Part shown: positions 58,337 to 64,000 of the stretch, in pieces
Position numbering within the stretch: the stretch's first letter is position 1
Layout of the letters: each line of letters starts with the position of its first letter
Assembly: GCF_037026715.1 (NCBI RefSeq)
Contig: NZ_JBANCG010000008.1
Location: 248,001-312,000 of the forward strand
Reading direction: 5' to 3'
Length of the DNA: 64,000 nucleotides
Source: Breoghania sp037026715
GTDB taxonomy: Bacteria; Pseudomonadota; Alphaproteobacteria; Rhizobiales; Stappiaceae
Made by a program: the position numbers and the translations under genes
Notes under the pieces: generated by a model
What the model saw: only the letters and a program-made list of their open reading frames with translations
The model's database searches: none
What the model was told of the DNA's origin: nothing

Positions 58337-58523
58337 GAGCGGCTTCGCCGCCCTTGTCGCGCTGGCTTCCGGGTCTGGCCATGCGGCGTTCGCCGCAGAC
58401 CGCCCGGAATGAGGGCGTTTGTGGCTAGCTTGAAGCTCTCCACACACACCCTCATTCCGGACAAGCGAGGCGGAGCCGAGCGCTGATCCGGAATCCAGCG
58501 CAACAAGCGCGGCGAAGCCGCTC
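58337..58523. repeat. Family 1 palindromic repeat, copy D
   Basis: The outer arms are GAGCGGCTTCGCCGC and GCGGCGAAGCCGCTC, with inner arms in the order of copy C (GGTCTGGCCATGCGGCG first, CGAGGCGGAGCCGAGCGC last) and a central ATGAGGGCGTTTGTG hairpin. It lies between the DUF2259 gene and the TetR gene. Confidence 0.92.
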
Positions 58524-58606
58524 TTTCTCCTTCCTCCCTTCCCTTCCCTCCCCGTCCCCTTCTTTCCCCTCGCAAAATCGGCACCCATCATGTAAAGCCC
58601 GTTCAC

Positions 58607-59233
58607 ATGAGCTGGAAACGAAGCGGACGCGGGTATCATCATGGCAATCTGAGGGAGGCGCTCCTTCGGGCGGCGCTTGATCTCATTGCCGAAAAAGGGC
58701 CGTCCGGCTTCACCGTGGCGGAGGCCGCACGCTCGGCCGGCGTCAGTCCAGCAGCCCCCTACCGCCATTTCCGCGATCGCGACGAGCTGCTCGTCGATGT
58801 GGCGCTGCGCGGCTTCGAGCTTTTCGCCGAAGCCCTGGAGACGGCGTGGGCGGACGGCGCACCGGATCCGCGCACGGCGTTCGAGCGGGTCGGACGCGCC
58901 TATCTGGCCTTCGCCAAGGCGGAGCCCGCCTATTATACGACGATGTTCGAATCCGGCCTGCCGCACGGCGCGACGCCGGAGCTTCGCGAGGCGGCGGAGC
59001 GGGCCTACGCCGTGCTGCGGCGGGCCTCCGAAACGCTGGTCGCCGACCTTCCGGCCAAGGGCCGCCCGCCGGCCTCCATGGTGAGCTTCCACATCTGGGC
59101 CTTCACCCACGGCATCGCGTCGCTGTTCGGACGTTCCGACGAGGGACGGCGGAAACTGCCCATGTCGCCGGAAGACCTGCTGGAGGCGGGCTTGCTGATC
59201 TACCTGCAAGGCCTCAAGCCGAAAGCCGAATAG
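58607..59233 (+). CDS. TetR/AcrR family transcriptional regulator with WHG-type C-terminal domain
   Basis: The 208-residue regulator starts SGRGYHHGNLREALLRAAL and has the helix-turn-helix PSGFTVAEAARSAGVSPAAP with YRHFRDRDELLVDVALRGF. The C-terminal part (VGRAYLAFAKAEPAYYTTMF) and SFHIWAFTHGIASLFG match the WHG effector-binding domain. Its target is unknown; no divergent partner is present, and the repeat just upstream fills its promoter side. Confidence 0.93.
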   Translation: MSWKRSGRGYHHGNLREALLRAALDLIAEKGPSGFTVAEAARSAGVSPAAPYRHFRDRDELLVDVALRGFELFAEALETAWADGAPDPRTAFERVGRAYLAFAKAEPAYYTTMFESGLPHGATPELREAAERAYAVLRRASETLVADLPAKGRPPASMVSFHIWAFTHGIASLFGRSDEGRRKLPMSPEDLLEAGLLIYLQGLKPKAE

Positions 59234-59507
59234 GCGACCGGAACGGGCGCGTTGCGACGCCCGGCGCAGACGCGCCAAAGCGTCCGGCACAGGGCCGGCA
59301 TGGCGTCATTTTGAAGGCGGCCTGGGGGCAGAACGGATTATTTTTTGTTAATTTGAAAGAGGTTGTGGAGGCGACGAAAGTCCCTCTCGCGAAAGGGGGA
59401 TCCCTCCGCGGCGCCTTTCAAGGCGACCGGGACGGAGCGATCCCGGACCATTCGTTCGACTGGCTCGCATCACATCAGCACGAGCCTCTTCGCAGGGAAT
59501 AGCAATC

Positions 59508-59765
59508 ATGCGTCGTATCGTTGTTTCCGCTACAGCCGTCGCTCTGCTTGCCTCCGCCACCGCTGCCTTCGCAGCCCAGACCACGACCGGCACGGTGAAA
59601 TCGTTCAACCACAAGAGCATGACGCTCACGCTCAAGGACGGCGCGAAGTATCGCCTTCCCGAAGGCTGGAAGAACCCCGGCCTGAAGGCGGGCGAAAAGG
59701 TGGCCGTCACCTACGACGTGAAGGCCGGCAAGCGCACCGCCAGCAACGTCGAAATCCGCAAGTGA
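59508..59765 (+). CDS. DUF1344 small secreted protein
   Basis: This 85-residue protein has a signal peptide (VVSATAVALLASATAAFAAQ, cleaved about residue 22) and a mature part of TTTGTVKSFNHKSMTLTLKD and GAKYRLPEGWKNPGLKAGEK, as in the DUF1344 family of alphaproteobacteria. It is a small beta-rich periplasmic protein of unknown function. The upstream 270 bases have a short AT-rich patch (ATTTTTTGTTAATTTG near 59340) and no clear gene. Confidence 0.9.
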   Translation: MRRIVVSATAVALLASATAAFAAQTTTGTVKSFNHKSMTLTLKDGAKYRLPEGWKNPGLKAGEKVAVTYDVKAGKRTASNVEIRK

Positions 59766-60075
59766 CCTCCCGCCTGGGGGAGGATCCGACACTCCGCCCC
59801 CACGGCACCCGCCGGACCTGAGAGAGACCGGCGGAATGGGCGGTGGCCGACATAGTGCTGATCCTCCGCGGCACCGGCCGCCGCCCTTCCCCGCCCGCGA
59901 ACCAAATCGCCTCGCCGCCTTCGCCGCGGCCATGGCCTGCAGGCCGCCGACCGACCGGATGGGCCAGCGAACGTTTTCCGCTCCCCTGATGCGATCCGGC
60001 CCCATGGCCTCTCGTCCTCCTTTTCCGAGCCTCGAAACGCGTGTCCGGTAACGAACGTCGCGATACTTCGCGCAA
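59766..60075. other. Intergenic region after DUF1344
   Basis: About 310 bases without a supported gene. Near the left end are two hairpins, CCTCC/GGAGG around 59767-59783 and CCGCCGG (59809-59815) with CCGGCGG (59828-59834). I checked the CTGAGAGAGACC in the second loop against TPP and glycine riboswitches and found no match to the rest of either. Confidence 0.45.
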
Positions 60076-60093
60076 GCGCATCTCGAGATGCGC
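60076..60093. promoter_or_regulatory. 18-bp perfect palindrome upstream of DUF2852
   Basis: GCGCATCTCGAGATGCGC is a perfect dyad centred at 60084.5, about 170 bases before the DUF2852 gene. It is longer than expected by chance and could be a regulator site. Confidence 0.55.
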
Positions 60094-60199
60094 ATGGTCA
60101 GAGCGGCCAAATCGAGCAGAAAACAGCCCCCTGAACACGCCAGAACGCATGGCCGGAAACGGCCCGCGAACGCGTGCGGAAAATCCGTCCGCGCCTCTC

Positions 60200-60228
60200 T
60201 TGACAGCGCCGTTGCATGCAACCATGTT
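60200..60228 (+). promoter_or_regulatory. DUF2852 promoter with a palindrome in the spacer
   Basis: TTGACA (60200-60205), 17 bases, then CATGTT (60223-60228). The spacer holds the perfect 12-base dyad GTTGCATGCAAC (60211-60222), which would let a dimeric regulator block polymerase. The predicted leader is about 25 bases. Confidence 0.65.
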
Positions 60229-60258
60229 AATGTTATTCACATTCACACGAGGTCAATC

Positions 60259-60714
60259 ATGACGGCAGCAGCCTCTGTCACGAACAAGCTCGATGAAATG
60301 GGACGGCCCGCGTGGATCGCCGTCATGATCATCGGCTTCATCGTTTTCTGGCCGCTGGGACTGGCTGTCCTGGCTTACTTGCTCTGGAGTGGACGCATGG
60401 GATGTCACGCACGCGGTTCCGACCGCTTTGAACGCAAGATGCAGCGCATGCATGAAAAGATGGACCGCATGCGCTCGCGCATGGGCGGCCGCGACTGGTG
60501 GGAGCGCTCGCCGTCCTCCGGCAACGCCGCCTTTGACGAATACAAGGCGGAGACGCTCAGGCGGCTTGAGGAAGAGCAGGACGCCTTCCACGATTTCCTG
60601 GAGCGGCTGCGCATGTCCAAGGACCGTCAGGAGTTCGACCAGTTCATGGCCGAGCGCCGCGGCAAGGACACGACCTCCGGCACTGACCGGCCCGAGGAAC
60701 GTCCGGAAGCCTGA
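60259..60714 (+). CDS. DUF2852 family membrane protein
   Basis: The 151-residue protein has one membrane helix (residues 20-42: IAVMIIGFIVFWPLGLAVLA) and a cytoplasmic tail rich in Met, Arg and acidic residues. The tail includes KMQRMHEKMDRMRSRMGG and AFDEYKAETLRRLEEEQDAF, followed by FHDFLERLRMSKDRQEFDQF, typical of DUF2852. Function unknown. The start at 60259 follows ACGAGGTC. A terminator follows the gene. Confidence 0.91.
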   Translation: MTAAASVTNKLDEMGRPAWIAVMIIGFIVFWPLGLAVLAYLLWSGRMGCHARGSDRFERKMQRMHEKMDRMRSRMGGRDWWERSPSSGNAAFDEYKAETLRRLEEEQDAFHDFLERLRMSKDRQEFDQFMAERRGKDTTSGTDRPEERPEA

Positions 60715-60744
60715 CCCCGTCGCTTCCCCGCGACACCAACGAAG

Positions 60745-60770
60745 CGCCCGCCCCACCCGGCGGGCGTTTT
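60745..60770 (+). terminator. Rho-independent terminator after DUF2852
   Basis: CGCCCGCC (60745-60752) and GGCGGGCG (60759-60766) form an 8-bp stem with a 6-base loop, followed by TTTTCGTTT. It starts 31 bases after the stop codon. Confidence 0.9.
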
Positions 60771-60910
60771 CGTTTGCCCGCCCGGCGCGGTTCACGACGA
60801 TAACGTGAGGCCCGACGCGCAAACATGCTTGCAGCCGAGACGTTTCTTTCCGACAGTTGCGGCGAAGGAGCCCAAGGGGCACCGGAGGCCCTGCCAGGGA
60901 GGCGCGCCAC

Positions 60911-61543
60911 GTGAGCACGGATATTCTGCACCCGCTTCTTCTGGTCTATGCGGCCTATGTCATTGCGGTCGCGAGCCCCGGCCCCTCCAACATGGCCATC
61001 ATGGGCACCGCGATGAACGAGGGGCGCGGCCCGGCGGTGGCGCTGGCGCTCGGCATCGTCACCGGCAGCCAGACGTGGGCGCTTCTGGCCGCGACGTGGC
61101 TTTCCGCCGTGCTGACCACCTTTGCCGGGGCGCTCTTCGTCATCAAGATCGCGGGCGGCCTCTATCTGATCCATCTCGCCTGGAAATCGGCGCGCGCAGC
61201 GCTAAGCGCACGCCCGGCCGGGCCTATCGCGCCGGCCAGACCGTCAAGCCGCACCCGTCTCTATCGCCGCGGCCTGCTGTTGCACCTGACCAACCCGAAG
61301 GCGGTGCTGGGCTGGATCGCGATCATGTCGCTCGGTCTTCGTCCCGGCGCTCCCGCCTACACGCTGCCGGCGATTCTCGCGGGCTGCGCCCTTCTCTCCG
61401 TCGTCATCTTCGTCGGCTATGCGCTGGTCTTTTCCACCAAACCGATGGTGACCGCCTACCAGCGGGCGCGGCGGTGGATCGAGGGATCGCTGGCCCTCGT
61501 CTTCGGCTATGCCGGCATCCGCCTGCTCGCCTCCAGACCGTGA
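60911..61543 (+). CDS. LysE family exporter
   Basis: The 210-residue membrane protein has six hydrophobic segments and LysE/RhtB motifs: YVIAVASPGPSNMAIMGTAM near residue 16 and RRGLLLHLTNPKAVLGWIAI near 120 (the NPKA motif). It probably exports an amino acid or a derivative. The GTG at 60911 (MSTDILHP) is likely the start; a TTG at 60857 is the alternative. It is distinct from the LysE protein at 22174-22824. Confidence 0.9.
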   Translation: MSTDILHPLLLVYAAYVIAVASPGPSNMAIMGTAMNEGRGPAVALALGIVTGSQTWALLAATWLSAVLTTFAGALFVIKIAGGLYLIHLAWKSARAALSARPAGPIAPARPSSRTRLYRRGLLLHLTNPKAVLGWIAIMSLGLRPGAPAYTLPAILAGCALLSVVIFVGYALVFSTKPMVTAYQRARRWIEGSLALVFGYAGIRLLASRP

Positions 61544-61607
61544 CGCCATCCGCCTTTGCGAGGCAAAACGGGCTGCGCGCGCTCTCCTTCGTTGGCATAG
61601 TGACGCC

Positions 61608-62822
61608 ATGACACTGCTGATCCAGAATCGCGACGCCCGCCGTCTGCTCATCGATGCGCAAGGCCTGTCGATCCCTCCGCGCAGCCGGCTTTCGCCCAAC
61701 GAACTATACGCGCTCATCGAGAAGCTCGGTTTCGTGCAGCTCGACAGCATCCAGACCGTGGAGCGTGCGCACCACCACATCCTTTTCGCACGCACGCAAG
61801 GCTACCGGCAGACCGACCTCAAGCGGCTGCACGAGCGCGACCGCGTGCTGTTCGAGAACTGGACGCACGACGCCTCGGTGATCCCGGCGCGGTTCTTCCC
61901 CTACTGGAAGCACCGGTTTGCGCGCAATCGGGACCGGCTTCTGGAGCGCTTCACGAACTGGCAGCGCGAGGAATTCGCGCACATGATCGGCGAGGTGCTG
62001 GCCCACATCCGCGACAACGGCCCGACCATGGCGCGCGAGCTCGGCAATGACACGGGCCCGAAAAAGTCGAACGAGGGCTGGTGGGAGTGGCATCCGACCA
62101 AGACGGCGCTGGAATATCTGTGGCGCACGGGAGCTCTCGCCATCGTGCGGCGCGAGGGGTTCCAGAAGGTCTATGATCTGACCGAGCGGGCGATACCGCG
62201 CGAGCATTTCGAGCGGGAGGTCTCCCAAGGAGACTTCGTGGAATGGGCCTGTTCATCGGCCATGGAACGGCTCGGCTTCGCGACGCCCGCCGAAATCGCC
62301 GCCTTCTGGGATCTGGTGACGCTGGAGGACGCCAAGGCCTGGTGCGCGGATAGCCTTGCGGCTGGCGCGCTCTTCGATGTGGACGTGGAGAACGCCGACC
62401 GCACCACGCGTTCGGCCTTTGCGCGACCCGACATAGCGGAGGCGATTGCCGCCGCACCGGAAGCGCCCTCGCGGCTGCGCGTTCTGAGCCCGTTCGACCC
62501 GCTGATCCGCGACAGGGCCCGCACCGAACGCCTGTTCGGCTTTCGCTACCGCATTGAGATTTTCGTGCCCGAACCGAAACGCGAATATGGCTACTACGTC
62601 TTCCCGCTGATGGAGGGCGACCGGCTCATCGGCCGCATCGACATGAAGCACCACCGCAAGGAGAGCGAGCTTCGGGTTTCGGGGCTTTGGTGGGAACCGG
62701 GGGTGCGAAAGTCGGCCGGGCGGACGGCGAAGCTTGAAGCCGAACTCGACCGCATCCGGGCCTTCACGGGGGCGGAGCGATTGGCGTTTGCGCGGGAGAG
62801 CGGAAACACGTGCGCAACATGA
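61608..62822 (+). CDS. YcaQ-family winged-helix DNA glycosylase (interstrand crosslink repair)
   Basis: The 404-residue protein belongs to the HTH_42 family of YcaQ and AlkZ glycosylases. The catalytic loop reads KLGFVQLDSIQTVERAHHHI, with QLD matching the QxD form of YcaQ rather than QxQ of AlkZ. Other blocks include ENWTHDASVIPARFFPYWKH and LSPFDPLIRDRARTERLFGF, then YYVFPLMEGDRLIGRIDMKH. YcaQ removes alkylated bases and unhooks crosslinks. The start at 61608 is close to the end of the LysE gene (64 bases). Confidence 0.9.
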   Translation: MTLLIQNRDARRLLIDAQGLSIPPRSRLSPNELYALIEKLGFVQLDSIQTVERAHHHILFARTQGYRQTDLKRLHERDRVLFENWTHDASVIPARFFPYWKHRFARNRDRLLERFTNWQREEFAHMIGEVLAHIRDNGPTMARELGNDTGPKKSNEGWWEWHPTKTALEYLWRTGALAIVRREGFQKVYDLTERAIPREHFEREVSQGDFVEWACSSAMERLGFATPAEIAAFWDLVTLEDAKAWCADSLAAGALFDVDVENADRTTRSAFARPDIAEAIAAAPEAPSRLRVLSPFDPLIRDRARTERLFGFRYRIEIFVPEPKREYGYYVFPLMEGDRLIGRIDMKHHRKESELRVSGLWWEPGVRKSAGRTAKLEAELDRIRAFTGAERLAFARESGNTCAT

Positions 62823-62895
62823 GGAAACGTTGGACGCAAAAACGCCCGCTCCATGAGGTCGAGGCAACGTCTTTTCTCGCCATGTGAGTTTCCTT

Positions 62896-63543
62896 ATGCG
62901 CTTCCTCGTCCTGCTTGTCGTCTCTCTCGTGCTCAGCTCCTGCGGCTCCACGCCTGTCACCGAATTCGCCGACAGCGGCAACGCCTACCGGCTCAAGCCC
63001 GGCAACACGTACCTCGTCAGCTTCTTTGCCGGACAAGGCGGCAAGATGTCCAACTCAAAGCAAATTTTCCGACATGTCTCCTGTCCGGTCAGCCCCGAGG
63101 GAGACTTCGGCAGCTGTGCCAAGGACGAATACGAATTCAACATGGTGCCTACGACGAAAATATCATTCGAGCACACGTTACCGGTCGCCGGCGTGAACGG
63201 CGTTCGCATGACTTTCACAACCAGTCCGATGGAAGGCACCGGCCGCTACGCGCTCACCACGAAGCTTCCGCTGGTCAAGACCCAATATTCGACGATCGTC
63301 CGCATCAAGACCTTCACCTGGGTCGCGGAATTCGCGCCCGACACGGTGGTCGTCCTGCCGCCGGACGGCCAGGGCGAGGTCTGGACGGAGCGCGCCCGCG
63401 AGAGCCTCGCCGCCGTCATGGGCGACAAGGTGAAGGGGCTCCGGTTCGTCGCCGCGCGCAAGGTCTCGACGGACTGCACGGACAGGAAGAACCTCTTCGG
63501 CATGAAGACGGAGAAGTATTTCGACTGCAAACTGATGGAGTAA
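62896..63543 (+). CDS. Putative lipoprotein of unknown function
   Basis: The 215-residue protein has a lipoprotein signal (MRFLVLLVVSLVLSSCGS, lipobox LSSC with Cys16), then a mature part with NAYRLKPGNTYLVSFFAGQG, FRHVSCPVSPEGDFGSCAKD and VSTDCTDRKNLFGMKTEKYF. There is no recognisable domain. Four further cysteines could form disulfides. The start is the ATG at 62896, or a GTG four codons earlier. The following 340 bases hold only a repeat. Confidence 0.82.
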   Translation: MRFLVLLVVSLVLSSCGSTPVTEFADSGNAYRLKPGNTYLVSFFAGQGGKMSNSKQIFRHVSCPVSPEGDFGSCAKDEYEFNMVPTTKISFEHTLPVAGVNGVRMTFTTSPMEGTGRYALTTKLPLVKTQYSTIVRIKTFTWVAEFAPDTVVVLPPDGQGEVWTERARESLAAVMGDKVKGLRFVAARKVSTDCTDRKNLFGMKTEKYFDCKLME

Positions 63544-63670
63544 TAGAGCGGGACCGCGAAATGTTGGGGGAACGGATCGCGCCGGTTCCACGGATTCGCG
63601 CCGGATCCCGTTTCCATGGGCACCGCGCGCGCGTTGCAGCAATTCGCATCCGGTCCGCCAAACCCTCCGG

Positions 63671-63806
63671 CGTCATCCCGGACGCGACGCGGCGCGAAGT
63701 GCCGCTTCGCAGATCCGGGATCTTCCCTCGGAGCCTGCCGCGCGAGGTCCCGGGTCTGCACCGCAGCCCTGACGTGCCGCAGTGCGCCCGGGATGGCACC
63801 GGAGAG
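63671..63806. repeat. Family 4 palindromic repeat, copy C
   Basis: In order it reads GTCATCCCGGACGCGACGCGG, CTTCGCAGATCCGGGATCTT, TCGGAGCCTGCCGCGCGAGG, CCCGGGTCTGCACCGCAGCC and GCGCCCGGGATGGCACCGGA, in the same orientation as copy A. Confidence 0.88.
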
Positions 63807-63883
63807 TGCGCCGGGAAGAAGGGAATGCCCCTCCACTCCTGACGCAACGCTTTCCCAATCTTTCCTGTGTTAATTCTGCCGGT

Positions 63884-64000
63884 ATGACCGTCCAACCGGC
63901 CTCCCCCATCGCGGCACCTGTCGAACGGCGCCGCCCCGATCGTCGTATGGCCAGCCGGCGCAAGCCGCGCACGCCGCTTGTCCGGCTGCTGGCACGGCTT
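63884..64000 (+). CDS. Start of a gene that runs off the window
   Basis: An open frame begins at ATG 63884 and reaches the window edge (39 codons). Its start reads MTVQPASPIAAPVERRRPDR followed by RMASRRKPRTPLVRLLARL. The basic, proline-rich N terminus leading to a probable hydrophobic segment would suit a membrane enzyme such as a penicillin-binding protein, but the family cannot be named from this fragment. Confidence 0.5.
   Translation, partial: MTVQPASPIAAPVERRRPDRRMASRRKPRTPLVRLLARL

Noticed and set aside
59809..59834. Possible TPP or glycine riboswitch after DUF1344
   Set aside because: Only a CTGAGAGAGACC resembles the conserved core; the other conserved segments are absent and the element is downstream, not upstream, of a gene.

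Overview
The window is GC-rich chromosomal DNA from an alphaproteobacterium, most likely a member of the Hyphomicrobiales (Rhizobiales). Evidence is the metX-metW pair, the chorismate mutase-hisC-tyrA cluster, a rhizobial-type formate dehydrogenase cluster with DUF3306, TorD and Tat-peptide genes, the DUF6352/DUF6505 pair, DUF1344 and DUF2852 genes, and a RIME-like intergenic repeat. There is no prophage, insertion sequence, CRISPR array, rRNA or tRNA that I can recognise; nearly everything looks like core or lineage-typical chromosome.

Layout. 1-14.5 kb is mostly biosynthesis and housekeeping: a truncated aminotransferase, argG, opgG, a cupin, gloB, a methyltransferase, metW/metX, chorismate mutase, hisC, tyrA, an isochorismatase-fold protein and an AbrB-type membrane protein. 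14.6-18.6 kb holds an exo/endonuclease-family protein, a SulP transporter and an L,D-transpeptidase. 18.7-22.8 kb is a compact accessory block: EamA exporter, cupin_8/JmjC-like protein and thioesterase on one strand, divergent from a TetR regulator and a LysE exporter, with a two-part dyad operator in the divergent promoter. 23-33 kb has a large ferredoxin-like protein, a chemoreceptor, a second EamA exporter, two tandem 69-residue four-cysteine proteins, DUF6352/DUF6505, and a divergent HxlR/quinone-oxidoreductase pair.

33-44 kb, all on the minus strand, is the respiratory formate dehydrogenase region: Mrp iron-sulfur carrier, DUF3306, TorD chaperone, small Tat protein, catalytic alpha, 4Fe-4S beta, small lipoprotein, cytochrome b gamma, then a WD40-cytochrome c fusion and a 54-residue membrane protein. 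44-51 kb covers manganese homeostasis (mntR/mntH with a clear MntR box and a G-rich leader), a Nudix protein, a PiT phosphate transporter with a Pho-box-like site, a ParDE toxin-antitoxin pair with a perfect operator, a nitroreductase and arfB. 51.5-64 kb contains a MoaD-like/formamidase pair, a DadA-like oxidase, a BASS transporter, rpe, ogt, a secreted DUF2259 protein, a TetR regulator, DUF1344, DUF2852, a second LysE exporter, a YcaQ-type glycosylase, a lipoprotein and the start of a further gene.

The most striking non-coding signal is the density of structured intergenic repeats: five palindromic families plus one RIME-like element, 15 copies in 64 kb, almost all between genes. One of them supplies the only visible start codons of the WD40-cytochrome c gene, and two others separate the HxlR/qorB pair. 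The best candidates for something undescribed are the TetR-controlled EamA/cupin_8/thioesterase unit, whose cupin has Phe where the iron-binding Asp normally lies, and the MoaD-like protein paired with a zinc-ribbon-containing formamidase homologue.
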